Positions 8,445-17,456 are shown, numbered from the stretch's first letter. The stretch: DNA of 64,000 nt from DATMRF01 sp035566435 (GCA_035566435.1 DATMRF010000022.1:1-64000), one strand, 5' to 3'. Program-made: numbers and translations. The notes: generated by a model from the sequence alone, not told the origin.

Positions 8445-9229
8445 TCCAGCGGATAATGTGACAGCCGCGTCAACTGGCCCAGGGCACGCAGTACGAAGAG
8501 CGGATTGTTCTTGAAGTAACGCTTCCACAGCCGGCGCGGCTCGCAGCCGAGCCGGAAAAGCCATTCAAGGCCGCTGCGCTGCATCCAGCGAGGGGCCTGC
8601 CGAACGCGTCCAGCGTGAAAATCAAACGCGGCGCCAACGCCGAAGAGCAAGGTGGTGTTGAGCTGCTGCCAGTGCCGGGCCATGAATTCTTCCTGTTTCG
8701 GCGTGCTTAAACCGACCCAAAAAATGTCGGGTTTGAGTTCTTCCACCCGGCGGACCAGTTCGACTTCCTCGGCGGTGGTCAGCGGCCGAAAGGGCGGGGA
8801 GTGAGTGCCGACGATCTTCAGACCCGGAAAGCCCTGCTCGAGCCGGTGCCGGAGTTCATCAACCACTCCGGGCGCGCCGCCATAAAGAAAATGCGTAAAC
8901 CCATGCGCCGGCGATAGCTCGCAAAGACGGAGCATCAAATCCGGTCCATAAACCCGCCCCATTTGCCGGAAGCCCTGGAGGCGTCCCATCCAGACCATGG
9001 GCATGCCATCGGGCGTGTTGAGGAAAGCCTGGTTTAAGATTCTGCGGAACGCGGGGTCGCGGCGCGCCTCGCTGACGCCGTGGACGCCGGTGACACAAAC
9101 GTACCCTTTGGCCTTTCGTTCGAGGGCCTGGCAAACGACTGCGACGGCGGAATCCAGGTTCAGCGCGCTGATGCCCACGCCCAGAACATTGGCACGCGGG
9201 ATGCGCTGCGAAGGCGTTTGGTCGGTCAT
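8441..9229 (-). CDS. WecG/TagA/CpsF family glycosyltransferase (GT26)
   Basis: At 262 residues this is a full-length GT26 enzyme, a family that adds N-acetylmannosaminuronic acid, N-acetylmannosamine or glucose to lipid-linked glycans at the inner membrane face. Family signatures include VTGVHGVSEA, NTPDGMPMVW, LYGGAPGVV, WVGLSTPKQEEFMA, FGVGAAFDFHAG and the basic C-terminus around EWLFRLGCEPRRLWKRY. It follows the CDP-paratose epimerase-like gene by 28 bases on the same strand and opens the polysaccharide locus. Donor sugar cannot be read from sequence. Confidence 0.93.
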   Translation of the reverse strand: MTDQTPSQRIPRANVLGVGISALNLDSAVAVVCQALERKAKGYVCVTGVHGVSEARRDPAFRRILNQAFLNTPDGMPMVWMGRLQGFRQMGRVYGPDLMLRLCELSPAHGFTHFLYGGAPGVVDELRHRLEQGFPGLKIVGTHSPPFRPLTTAEEVELVRRVEELKPDIFWVGLSTPKQEEFMARHWQQLNTTLLFGVGAAFDFHAGRVRQAPRWMQRSGLEWLFRLGCEPRRLWKRYFKNNPLFVLRALGQLTRLSHYPLD

Positions 9230-9257
9230 TCAAGCAAGGCCGGCTTTGGCTCCGGTC

Positions 9258-10295
9258 CTACCGAGGCGCGTGGCGCATTTTTTCGAGAATCTGGTCCAGA
9301 GAACATCGGATCTTCCAATTGGGATAGTGGGTTTTGAACTTAGTCAGATCGCTGATGTAGCAAATGTGGTCGCCGGCCCGAGGTTTGTCGAGGTAGGTGT
9401 AGTTGAGTTTTTTACCCAGCAGCGCCTCAATTTTCTGGATGCATTCGAGCAGCGAGGCGCTGTTTTCACGCCCACCGCCCAGGTTATAAACCTCGCCGGG
9501 GCGCGGGCTGCGCGTGAACTCGACGAAGGCGGCCAGCACGTCGGAACTATGGATTTGGTCGCGGACTTGTTTGCCTTTATAGCCGAAAATGGTGTAGGTC
9601 TCGCCGGCCGCGCCGACTTTGAACAGGTAGGAAAGAAACCCGTGCAATTGAACAGCCGAGTGGTGTTCGCCGGTGAGGCAACCGCCGCGGAACACGCCAA
9701 CTTTCATGCCGAAATAGCGGCCATATTCCTGGGCCATGACGTCGGCGGCGGTTTTGCTGGCGCCGAATAGGCTGTGCATCGTGCGGTCGATGCGGCAGTC
9801 CTCGCGGATGCCGTTGAAGTCCTCCGGTTGCGCATAATCCCAGCGGGTGGGCAATTCCTTGAGGGGCACCTCGTTGGGGGCGTCACCGTAAACTTTGTTG
9901 GTGGACATGAAAATAAAGACGGCTTCGGGGCACATTTGGCGGGTGGCTTCGAGCAGGTTGACCGTGCCGAGGGCATTGACTTCGAAATCAGTGAAAGGGA
10001 TGTCCTTGGCCTTGTCATGGGAGGGCTGGGCGGCGCAGTGAATGACGAGGTCGAAGCGCTCCTGCTTAAAGAGGTCGAGGATTTTGGGGCGGTCGCGGAT
10101 ATCGAGTTCGCAATGGGTGAAGCGTTTGGTGGACTGGCGCAAGCGGTCGAGGTTCCAGCGGGTATCGCCCTGCGGGCCAAAGAATTCGCGGCGGAGGTTG
10201 TTATCGATCCCGAAGACCTGATGTCCCTCGTGGTCGTAGTAGCCAACGGCCTCGGAGCCGATTAAGCCGCTCGAGCCGGTGATGACAACTTTCAT
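9258..10295 (-). CDS. NAD-dependent epimerase, CDP-paratose 2-epimerase-like
   Basis: A 345-residue extended short-chain dehydrogenase/reductase. The Rossmann motif GSSGLIG is at residues 7-13, followed by FDLVIHCAAQPSHD and FMSTNKVYGD. The overall pattern (FRGGCLTG, QVRDQIHSSDV, VYNLGGG) fits CDP-paratose 2-epimerases, which make CDP-tyvelose. The usual catalytic YxxxK reads F177-GAS-K181, with Phe where Tyr is expected. The ATG at 10295 fits the fold; the longer upstream frame adds only non-homologous residues. It probably supplies a dideoxy- or related sugar to the adjacent cluster. Substrate assignment is tentative because of the missing Tyr. Confidence 0.85.
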   Translation of the reverse strand: MKVVITGSSGLIGSEAVGYYDHEGHQVFGIDNNLRREFFGPQGDTRWNLDRLRQSTKRFTHCELDIRDRPKILDLFKQERFDLVIHCAAQPSHDKAKDIPFTDFEVNALGTVNLLEATRQMCPEAVFIFMSTNKVYGDAPNEVPLKELPTRWDYAQPEDFNGIREDCRIDRTMHSLFGASKTAADVMAQEYGRYFGMKVGVFRGGCLTGEHHSAVQLHGFLSYLFKVGAAGETYTIFGYKGKQVRDQIHSSDVLAAFVEFTRSPRPGEVYNLGGGRENSASLLECIQKIEALLGKKLNYTYLDKPRAGDHICYISDLTKFKTHYPNWKIRCSLDQILEKMRHAPR

Positions 10296-10935
10296 GTGCG
10301 GGGAATCTAGGGTGCGAGTGGCTTTGGGCAAAGCGTAAAGCACAAAGCGCGCGGCGTGGACCGCCAAGAGCCTCTCATGGAGGTTGATTCCTTGCGGAGC
10401 GGCGCAGTACTTGGGCTTTAGATACCTACCACCACCTAGCGGGACCTACCGGCGACCTAGCGACCGAAGCCAGTTGGCCAGAAAAAGAAAAATTGGTGTT
10501 CGGATAGGTTCGGATAGATTCGAACATATCAGGATTGCCGGCAGGGCGTGGAGCGGCGAGCCGTTTGCGGCATATCTCCACCAGGATCCGCCAAGCCGCA
10601 TTGTGGTGGGGGTATATCCTTGAGGGTGCTTGGACCCGTCAACCCGTCAGGATCCGCATAAAATGGGCTTTTTTTCACGGTTTACCCGTCAACTTACCCG
10701 TCAGAAAACGTCAATGAACCCGTCAGGGTGGAACGCCAAGAGGAGGGGCGCGGAACGGTCGAGGATCGAAGGTTGAGAGCGGAGGGCTGGGATACATGAT
10801 AGAACTAGAATAAAATAGCGCGCCGCCGTGTGGGGAGGCGCAACAAAATGGCTTTTTTTGCGAGAAGGTTTCGAGGAGAATTTGGCTTATGAGAACAGGA
10901 CTTTTGCCCGGTTATGGGCGGCTGCGCTGGATTGA
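10296..10935. repeat. Spacer with several short-period tandem repeats
   Basis: No gene is supported in these 640 bases. A 10-base repeat with ACCTACC or ACCTAGC cores covers 10421-10460, and a second 10-base repeat (CGGATAGGTT, CGGATAGATT, CGAACATATC) covers 10501-10530. The octamer ACCCGTCA occurs five times, at 10634, 10642, 10684, 10696 and 10718; the first two are directly abutted. One more ACCCGTCA is at 943-950. The spacer lies between divergent genes and should hold both promoters, but I cannot place them. Confidence 0.7.
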
Positions 10936-11835
10936 ATGAGAGGAACCGAGGTGAAGTTTTCCATTATCACGCCTAGTTTTCGCAGTTCCGAATGGCTGAA
11001 ACTCTGCATCGCTTCCGTCGCGGACCAGCAGGGAGCCTCTTTCGAGCACATCGTGCAGGATTCCTGTTCGGATGACGGGACACAGGAGTGGCTGCCGCGG
11101 GAGCCGCGCGTGAGGGCCTTTATCGAAAAGGATTCAGGGATGTACGATGCCGTCAATCGCGGGTTGCGGCGGGCTTCCGGGGAAATCATGGCCTATCTGA
11201 ATTGTGATGAGCAATACCTGCCAGGCGCGTTAGCGGCGGTGGGAGACGTGTTTCAGCGGCGGCCGGAGTTGGACATCGTGCTGGCCGACACGGTGGTGAC
11301 GGATTCCGATGGAGGATTCATTTGCTGCCGCAAGTCGCTCGTTCCGTGGCGGCTGATGGCCTGGACGTTCGTGCCGACGATCACGTCGTCTATTTTCTTT
11401 CATCGGCGGGTGTTGGATCAGTTCAACCTGTTTTTTGATGCGCGCTGGCGGGACCTTGGAGATGTCACCTGGATGCAGGAGGCGTTGCAGTTGCGGCTGA
11501 GGATGGCGCTGTTCAGGCGCTACACATCAACGTTCGCGGACACGGGAGAGAACATGAACCTTAAGCCGAACGCGGTGCGGGAAAAACAACGTTGGGTGCG
11601 GATGGGGCCATGGTGGGCGCGGTGGTTTAGCTGGGCTTTGCTGCAGGCGCACCGCATGCGGGCCGCCAGCCATGGGCTCTATTGGGAAAAGCCCTTCGCG
11701 TATTCAGTTTATACGAGGCAAAACCCGGGCCGGCGCATCGAGGTGCAGGTTGCAAAGCCAACAGGGATCTGGTGGCAGCGGCACGCGGACGCAGCCGAAC
11801 AGCGAGCATTGAAAGTGGGGGAGCGGCTTGGGTAG
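10936..11835 (+). CDS. Glycosyltransferase family 2
   Basis: A 299-residue GT-A fold transferase. The N-terminal nucleotide-binding segment is FSIITPSFRSSEWLKLC, followed by HIVQDSCSDDGT and the region AVNRGLRRASGEIMAYLNCDE, which holds the metal-binding acidic cluster. The C-terminal part is basic. The start could be the ATG at 10936 or an in-frame GTG five codons later that directly precedes KFSIITPS. Three bases separate its stop from the next glycosyltransferase, so the two are probably co-transcribed. Sugar specificity is unknown. Confidence 0.9.
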   Translation: MRGTEVKFSIITPSFRSSEWLKLCIASVADQQGASFEHIVQDSCSDDGTQEWLPREPRVRAFIEKDSGMYDAVNRGLRRASGEIMAYLNCDEQYLPGALAAVGDVFQRRPELDIVLADTVVTDSDGGFICCRKSLVPWRLMAWTFVPTITSSIFFHRRVLDQFNLFFDARWRDLGDVTWMQEALQLRLRMALFRRYTSTFADTGENMNLKPNAVREKQRWVRMGPWWARWFSWALLQAHRMRAASHGLYWEKPFAYSVYTRQNPGRRIEVQVAKPTGIWWQRHADAAEQRALKVGERLG

Positions 11836-11838
11836 CGA

Positions 11839-13161
11839 ATGGACGACGAGCTTGATTCCTTGACGGCGGAGGGGCAGCCAGCCAAACCTAAGCGGTTGAA
11901 GGTGCTGCTTTCGGCGTTTTCCTGTGGGCCCGGGCGCGGGTCGGAGCCGGGGATCGGCTGGAACTGGCTGCGCCAGGCCAGCCGGCGGCACGATGTATGG
12001 GCACTGACGACTGAAGAGTCCCAGGCCGCGTATGAGACGAACAAGCTGCCCAACGCCCATATTGTCATCGTGCCGTCGTTCCGTTTCTGGAATACGTTGC
12101 ACAAGTCGGGCATACCAGGGCTTAGCTGGCTCTATTATTATTGGTGGCAGTGGAAGGCATACCGGGTGGCGCGCAGACTTCACGCGGAGATTGGGTTTGA
12201 TCTTGTGCATCACATCACGTTCGGTTCCTGGCGGGCGCCATCGTTTCTATGCTTGCTGCCAGTGCCCTTCCTGTGGGGGCCGGTGGGAGGCGGCGAGAGC
12301 GTGCCGAGTGACTTGTTGGGGGAATTGGGATGGAAGGGTCGAATACTGGAGGCGGTCCGCAGCGCGGGCCAGGCGCTCTCGCGGTGGGACCCGTTCGTCC
12401 GTATGACGATGGGCCGAGCGAAGCTGATCCTGACGGCTGATCGAGACACGGCTGAAATCATTCCCGGAAGGTATCGGCACAAGGTCAGGACCATGCCGGC
12501 GATCGGCATGTCTTTCTCCGAGGGCGAGGGGACAGCCGCGGCGGCGAACAGGGAGGAAGGATTTCTGGTTTTGTTTGCAGGCATGATCGAGCCCCGGAAG
12601 GGACTTCCGTTGGCGCTCAAGGCGTTTAAAGGACTGCTGCAGTCTCAAGTCAATGCCACGCTGGTGATCATCGGTGATGGACCTGACCGGAGGCGACTCG
12701 GCCGCCTGGCTGAGCAACTGGGCATTCCCGGCCGCGTGAAGTTCCTGGGGGCATTGCCGCGTTCGCAAGTGCTGGGTTGGATGCAGGCAGCGGATGCGCT
12801 GTTGTTTCCAAGCCTGAGGGATTCCGGCGGCTTCGCTTTGCTCGAGGCGATGATGGCCGGGAAGCCGGTGATTTGCCTCGACCTCGGAGGTCCGGGCGAG
12901 ATCATCACACCGGAATGCGGCATCAAAGTGCGGCCAGCCAAGTCCGAGCAAGTGATTGCGGATTTGGCTGAGGCGCTTCAACATCTGGCGAACGAACCGG
13001 CGCTGAGCCGGACACTGGGCCAGGCCGGCCGCCGCCGCGTGCAGGAGCTGTTCGAATGGCACAAAAAAGGCGAACATGCCATGGAAATTTATAACCGGCT
13101 CGCCTCCAAACGTGCACTGTGCGAGCCTGAAGGTTGCCCACTCGCGTCACCAAACACCTGA
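11839..13161 (+). CDS. Glycosyltransferase family 4
   Basis: The 440-residue protein has a two-domain GT-B layout. An N-terminal acceptor part (LLSAFSCGPGRGSEPGIGWN) is followed near residue 245 by the donor-domain signature FAGMIEPRKGLPLALKAF, then VIIGDGPDRRRL and the EX7E-like FPSLRDSGGFALLEAMMAG. This is a retaining enzyme of the GT4 type acting on activated sugars at the cytoplasmic membrane. It lies three bases after a GT2 gene and 13 bases before a methyltransferase, forming a three-gene rightward unit. Sugar specificity cannot be told. Confidence 0.92.
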   Translation: MDDELDSLTAEGQPAKPKRLKVLLSAFSCGPGRGSEPGIGWNWLRQASRRHDVWALTTEESQAAYETNKLPNAHIVIVPSFRFWNTLHKSGIPGLSWLYYYWWQWKAYRVARRLHAEIGFDLVHHITFGSWRAPSFLCLLPVPFLWGPVGGGESVPSDLLGELGWKGRILEAVRSAGQALSRWDPFVRMTMGRAKLILTADRDTAEIIPGRYRHKVRTMPAIGMSFSEGEGTAAAANREEGFLVLFAGMIEPRKGLPLALKAFKGLLQSQVNATLVIIGDGPDRRRLGRLAEQLGIPGRVKFLGALPRSQVLGWMQAADALLFPSLRDSGGFALLEAMMAGKPVICLDLGGPGEIITPECGIKVRPAKSEQVIADLAEALQHLANEPALSRTLGQAGRRRVQELFEWHKKGEHAMEIYNRLASKRALCEPEGCPLASPNT

Positions 13162-13174
13162 TTCCTGAGCCACG

Positions 13175-13816
13175 ATGTCAACAGCAAAAGAATTCCAGCT
13201 CGAGAGCAACCGCGCGCAGGTGGTTTCAGAAACCGACAGCTTCACGCCCGACCGGTACCGGCAGATGTTCGGGCACTTCCCGCGCGATGCAGCCAAAGTG
13301 CTTGATGCCGGCTGCAACACCGGGCGCGGGGGCGCGGTGCTGAAGGCTCTTGACTCGGGTCTCCAGATAGTTGGACTGGATTGTGTGCAAGAACGGGTTA
13401 CCTCGCTTGATCCTTCGATTTACAGCCAGGGGATCTGCAGCTTTTCAACTCAATTACCCCTGCCGAATGATTCCTTTGATGCGATTGCAGCAGGGGAATT
13501 CATCGAGCACGTTCCACCCGTTGAGGTGGAGGCGACACTGGCGGAGTTCTTTCGCGTGCTGCGTCTGCGGGGCCGCTTGATTCTGACGACACCCAATCCG
13601 AATTATCTGAAAAACAAGGTGCGCCACCTGAGTGTGCTTTTGGAAAAGTCGCACCTGACTCAGCATTATCCGGATTGCTTGCCTTTCCGATTACGCATGG
13701 TCGGTTTTTCCAGCGTGAAGGTGTATGGCAGCGGGCGGATGACCCGGTATATCGGACAGCGATTCCCGTGGCTGGCGGTTTATGGAAGCTATTTGGTCCG
13801 GGCGGAAAAGTGGTAG
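13175..13816 (+). CDS. Class I SAM-dependent methyltransferase
   Basis: A 213-residue Rossmann-fold methyltransferase. Motif I is VLDAGCNTGRGG, the acidic strand-2 residue follows in IVGLDCV, and the motif IV region reads FDAIAAGEFIEHVPP, with TTPNPNYLKNK downstream. Such enzymes in glycan loci usually methylate a sugar or aglycone hydroxyl. It ends the rightward unit and converges on the next methyltransferase gene with a four-base gap between stops. Confidence 0.88.
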   Translation: MSTAKEFQLESNRAQVVSETDSFTPDRYRQMFGHFPRDAAKVLDAGCNTGRGGAVLKALDSGLQIVGLDCVQERVTSLDPSIYSQGICSFSTQLPLPNDSFDAIAAGEFIEHVPPVEVEATLAEFFRVLRLRGRLILTTPNPNYLKNKVRHLSVLLEKSHLTQHYPDCLPFRLRMVGFSSVKVYGSGRMTRYIGQRFPWLAVYGSYLVRAEKW

Positions 13817-13820
13817 CTGT

Positions 13821-14678
13821 TCAACCGGGGTTCTCTGACGCCACTCCGTCACTGGTTCCACAAGGACCCTGGCCGCCGGCGTCCGCCGGCGGCATATTGT
13901 TTCTGATTAGGTTGCTGCCCGCTTTGTTTGAGCCTTTGCGTACGAACACGAGGTTGTGGTAGAAGTGCATCGCAACGATGTGCTCGTCAAAATACGACGG
14001 AGCGTACCCTGGCCGAATGAACTCCTCGTAATTCAAGCCATCTATGAGCTTCTTAAACAGGCACATGCTGGTCAGGGAAGTGCACAAGTCATCGCTGCTT
14101 CCGCCGTAGTCAGGCCAATAAGCGGTCTGTGTGTCCTCCACTGTATAAAAGCCATCCTCGGCCAACAGGGGGAAGAGAATCTGAAAGGTCTTGATGACAT
14201 GATCGTTTATATGGCTGCCATCGTCGATGATTATGTCAGGTGTGCCGGTTTCGGCAATCACGCGACGCAGAAACGCTTCGTCGCTTTGGTCGCCACGGAA
14301 CGTGCGAATCCGGGGTTCGTCGTGGGGGCTTTTGTCCGCGATGTCCACGCCGTAAATGCTGCCCTTACGGAAAAAGGTTTTCCACATCCGGAGTGAGTTT
14401 CCGCCCGCTTTCGGGTCTGAATACCCGCCAATTCCAATTTCGATGAGCGTAAGTTTCCGGTTGCGCCAGGGTGCGAAGTGATCCTCATAGGGCTGCATAC
14501 AGCTCGGCGGGCCCCATTTGGCCAGGCCATAAAGCTGCGCCAGTTGAGGCAGGCTCAATTTCGAGACCCTTGCGACCGAGCCAATGACGAGCCTCCGCAG
14601 CAGTCTTGATTGCCGGTCGGGGAGCCTGTTTTTCAGGAACAACTTTGTCCGCAGGAGCAGACTGTTTCGGCTATTCAT
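13821..14678 (-). CDS. SAM methyltransferase, MycE/TylE-like sugar O-methyltransferase
   Basis: The 285-residue protein resembles macrolide-sugar O-methyltransferases of the MycE type. It has LTLIEIGIGGYSDPKAGGNS (SAM site), YGVDIADKSPHD, the metal-binding IIIDDGSH and VEDTQTAYWP, and a C-terminal FYHNLVFVRKG. In the MycE family the Asp and Glu-Asp residues in these motifs hold the Mg2+. It probably methylates a glycan sugar hydroxyl. The last 30 or so residues are encoded by DNA that includes the palindrome at 13872-13893, so the natural C-terminus may have been extended by a repeat. Confidence 0.82.
   Translation of the reverse strand: MNSRNSLLLRTKLFLKNRLPDRQSRLLRRLVIGSVARVSKLSLPQLAQLYGLAKWGPPSCMQPYEDHFAPWRNRKLTLIEIGIGGYSDPKAGGNSLRMWKTFFRKGSIYGVDIADKSPHDEPRIRTFRGDQSDEAFLRRVIAETGTPDIIIDDGSHINDHVIKTFQILFPLLAEDGFYTVEDTQTAYWPDYGGSSDDLCTSLTSMCLFKKLIDGLNYEEFIRPGYAPSYFDEHIVAMHFYHNLVFVRKGSNKAGSNLIRNNMPPADAGGQGPCGTSDGVASENPG
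13872..13893. repeat. Perfect 10-bp palindrome inside a gene 3' end
   Basis: GCCGCCGGCG and CGCCGGCGGC are exact reverse complements separated by two bases. The element sits in the last 80 bases of the MycE-like methyltransferase gene, where the protein reads MPPADAGGQGP. It looks like a dispersed palindrome that moved into the gene end. Confidence 0.7.
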
Positions 14679-14695
14679 GCCATCACAGCAGCGGT

Positions 14696-15592
14696 TTAAC
14701 GGAGGTCATCAGCGGATTTTGGGCCGGCCATTTCGTGGGCAGCACCGGTGCCCGGAGCCGATTCGGACGCAGGGGCCTCGCGCAACGAGCCCAAAGCGCG
14801 GCCGTCTGCTGGAACCGTTGCAGGTTTCTGATAGTCTCCTCGGCTGAAATACTTTTCGAGCCAGACGTAAAGGCAGATAAAGAGGTAACGGCTGCCCATT
14901 TCCTTGATTTTCAGCTTGGGAGCGCCGGTGCGGCGGTTGCGCCAGGTGATCGGGATCACCTTCCAAGTGTATCCCCGCACGATAGCTTTAAGGGGAAGTT
15001 CGACGGTCAGGTTGAAGTGGGGTGAGATCAGCGGGCGGCAGCCGTCGATGACCGTGCGCCGGTAGGCCTTGAAAGCATTCGTTGTGTCGTTGAGCTTGAG
15101 ACGGAAAATCAGCTTGATGAAGGAGTTTGCCAGGCGGTTGATGCATAATTTCAGCCGCGGATAATCAATCACCCCGCCACCGGTCATGAACCGGCTGCCG
15201 AACACACAATCATGGCCCTGGTTCAAGAGGTCCCAATAACGAACGACGTCACGGCAGTCGTCCGATTCGTCCGCCATCATAATGACAATGGCATCACCCG
15301 CGCTGTGGTCGAGGCCATAGATGACCGCGCGGCCAAAGCCATGAGGCCCGGGATTTTGCATGGGGCGCAGGCTGGGATCAGTGCGCTGTAGCTCGGTAAG
15401 GACGCGCCAGGTATCATCCGTGCTGCCATCATCGATTACGATGATTTCGTGGGGAACGTTATGCAGACGCAACTCGAGATGCAGGTGCTCGACGGTCGAG
15501 GCGATGCAATCGGCCTCGTCGCGGGCGGGGATCACCACGGAGAGAAGGGTAAGCGGGGTGGCAGCGGATGGAGTCTGGATGGGCTGAATCAT
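14696..15592 (-). CDS. Glycosyltransferase family 2, polyprenyl-phosphate type
   Basis: A 298-residue GT2 enzyme similar to dolichol/undecaprenyl-phosphate sugar synthases. It has SVVIPARDEADCIASTVEHL, IIVIDDGSTDDTW, the metal site AIVIMMADESDD, VFGSRFMTGGG and the DTTNAFKAYRR segment, which is typical of the DPM1-like branch. It may load a sugar onto a polyprenyl carrier for the GT39 enzymes of the locus; that is inference. It lies 17 bases downstream of the MycE-like gene's start, on the same strand. Confidence 0.9.
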   Translation of the reverse strand: MIQPIQTPSAATPLTLLSVVIPARDEADCIASTVEHLHLELRLHNVPHEIIVIDDGSTDDTWRVLTELQRTDPSLRPMQNPGPHGFGRAVIYGLDHSAGDAIVIMMADESDDCRDVVRYWDLLNQGHDCVFGSRFMTGGGVIDYPRLKLCINRLANSFIKLIFRLKLNDTTNAFKAYRRTVIDGCRPLISPHFNLTVELPLKAIVRGYTWKVIPITWRNRRTGAPKLKIKEMGSRYLFICLYVWLEKYFSRGDYQKPATVPADGRALGSLREAPASESAPGTGAAHEMAGPKSADDLR

Positions 15593-15710
15593 CTAGAGGT
15601 GTCCAGCCCGAAAATGGTCGTCACGAAAACAGTTGGTTGCATCCGCACAAGAATCTTCTCGAAAGTTCTATACCAGATCCAGGTCTGACGCCGCAATGAT
15701 GGAGACGGGG

Positions 15711-15765
15711 GGAGTGATGGAGTATTGGAGTGAGAAGGCGGTTTTCGGCATCACTCCATCACTCC
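15711..15765. repeat. 13-bp inverted repeat between two leftward genes
   Basis: GGAGTGATGGAGT (15711-15723) and ACTCCATCACTCC (15753-15765) are exact reverse complements with a 29-base loop. The block is built from short GGAGTGAT-like words. It separates the ligase-like gene from the following GT2 gene and could be a weak terminator or a dispersed repeat. Confidence 0.6.
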
Positions 15766-15806
15766 GTTGCCCGCATCGCGCTACCCTTCCGCTTCCGCCA
15801 TCCGCC

Positions 15807-17348
15807 CTACTGTGCTCGCTGGGAGGCCAGGTGCGCTTGATAGGCGAGTTCTTCGGATTCGGACTCGGCTTTGGCTTCGGCCGGTTGGGGGAGGGTGGCG
15901 CCATTCAGGCTGACGCTCAGGCCAATAAGACCTGTGAAAATGAAAAGGTCCGAGAAAAAGCCGCCAAACACGAAAATGAAAACAACCAACCGGGCAACGA
16001 AATAGGCCAGGAGGAAGGTGTTAATCGTCCGCAGCTCGGGAGCACCGAACCGATGTCGCCGGTAGAGGAACTTGAGACTTGCGGCGACGAACCAGCCGAA
16101 TGCAATAACGCCCCAGATTCCCAGGGGAATGATTAAAGAGAGCGGCCCGCTGTGGTAATCGCCCGCGACCATAGACCCTTCGAAACCCTCGCTGAAGCCA
16201 GAGGCTCGCGACGCGAAGGCCAAATCAGTGGGATCAATGCCAAAGCCTTTGCCCTTCAGCAGGTATTTTGGAACCTGCGGCAGGAGTTCATTCCACATCT
16301 GTAGCCGCCATTCGGTTGAACCCGAGGAACTGAGCTCGATGATCGGGCTGACGCGGACAGGGAGGAAGCTGATGCTTCTCTGAACGACCATAGGCAACTT
16401 GTCGGCGCTGGTGACCAGGAAGGCGCCTGCTACGAGCAGCGCTGCCAGCCCGGTAAACACCGTTCGGACCTTAAAGAGACCTTCAAACCAAAATTGCAGG
16501 GCGATTATCAGAAAGAAAGTAATAAGAATAGAACGGAACCCGCAGAAAGCACAGGCGGTGAAAGCCACAAAAAACCAGAACAAGGGCCACGGTTTCCGCC
16601 AATTCAGCGCACCAGCCAGCCCATACCGACCCAGCACCCAGCCGAGGACGGCTATCGAAGCCATAGTCAACCCGAAAATGCGGGAGAACTGAGATTCAAG
16701 GGCGTAATCGCCACGCGCCTGGTCCACGGCATATACTGGTGGGAAAAACTGAAAGAGAAAAAACCAGGGCCGGCCTCCAAGATAGGCCAAGTTAGGCACC
16801 AGCGCGGTGAGGCCGGGGAGGAAGAACAGACCCAGATAGAGATTTGCCCGCTCCTTCGGGATGTGTTGACTGACGAGGGCGAAATAACCGGCTATAGCAG
16901 CCAAGATGTAAACATAATTCCTGCCACCATAGGTCACGGACCCGAAACTTCGGAGGCCAAACCCGCCGTGCAGAAAGGCGGTGCCTAGGACAACCACCAG
17001 CAAAAGGAGTAATGGCTTGGCAACCGAAGGGACGGAAATCAGGCGTGCTTCCACGCTGGTAAAGCGGTTCACGATGGCAAAGCCCAAGGCGAGGAAGGCC
17101 AGCGGCGCCCAGAGAAAGGCCTGGCCCGGCAGGAATGCAGGGGCGATGGCCGCATTCCACGCAAAGGCCAGCATGGGGTGATGCCAGCGCATCAGCAACG
17201 GGATCGACAGGACGCCCATCATCAACACCACCAGCAATGTATTTCCCGGGTCCAGAGGATCCGACAGGAGGTATCCCAGCAGAATCGCCAAAGGAAGACA
17301 CAGGATGAAAGCCAGTTGTGCCCGCCCGATCGTGACTGAACTTGCCAT
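15807..17348 (-). CDS. O-antigen ligase/polymerase-like membrane protein
   Basis: A 513-residue polytopic inner-membrane protein with about a dozen hydrophobic segments, for example LAFILCLPLAILLGYLL, LLVVLMMGVLSIPLLM, PLFWFFVAFTACAFCGF and VIAFGWFVAASLKFLY. The large polar stretch between residues about 325 and 405 matches the periplasmic loop of Wzy/WaaL-type proteins. Such proteins polymerise O-antigen units or attach glycan to lipid A. I chose the ATG at 17348 because residues before it do not fit the topology. Polymerase and ligase cannot be told apart from sequence. Confidence 0.8.
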   Translation of the reverse strand: MASSVTIGRAQLAFILCLPLAILLGYLLSDPLDPGNTLLVVLMMGVLSIPLLMRWHHPMLAFAWNAAIAPAFLPGQAFLWAPLAFLALGFAIVNRFTSVEARLISVPSVAKPLLLLLVVVLGTAFLHGGFGLRSFGSVTYGGRNYVYILAAIAGYFALVSQHIPKERANLYLGLFFLPGLTALVPNLAYLGGRPWFFLFQFFPPVYAVDQARGDYALESQFSRIFGLTMASIAVLGWVLGRYGLAGALNWRKPWPLFWFFVAFTACAFCGFRSILITFFLIIALQFWFEGLFKVRTVFTGLAALLVAGAFLVTSADKLPMVVQRSISFLPVRVSPIIELSSSGSTEWRLQMWNELLPQVPKYLLKGKGFGIDPTDLAFASRASGFSEGFEGSMVAGDYHSGPLSLIIPLGIWGVIAFGWFVAASLKFLYRRHRFGAPELRTINTFLLAYFVARLVVFIFVFGGFFSDLFIFTGLIGLSVSLNGATLPQPAEAKAESESEELAYQAHLASQRAQ

Positions 17349-17400
17349 TCTGCTTGTAATTACAGGCAAAATGCCACGGGTTGGCAACAAGAAAGACGAC

Positions 17401-17456
17401 GGGACTGCGGGACCACGGGACCACGGGACGACGAGACTACAGGATTACCGGACTAC
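17401..17456. repeat. Seven tandem 8-bp units (GGGACCAC-like)
   Basis: Reading in blocks of eight from 17401 gives GGGACTGC, GGGACCAC, GGGACCAC, GGGACGAC, GAGACTAC, AGGATTAC and CGGACTAC. The unit decays from left to right. It lies about 50 bases upstream of the ligase-like gene's start. Confidence 0.8.
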
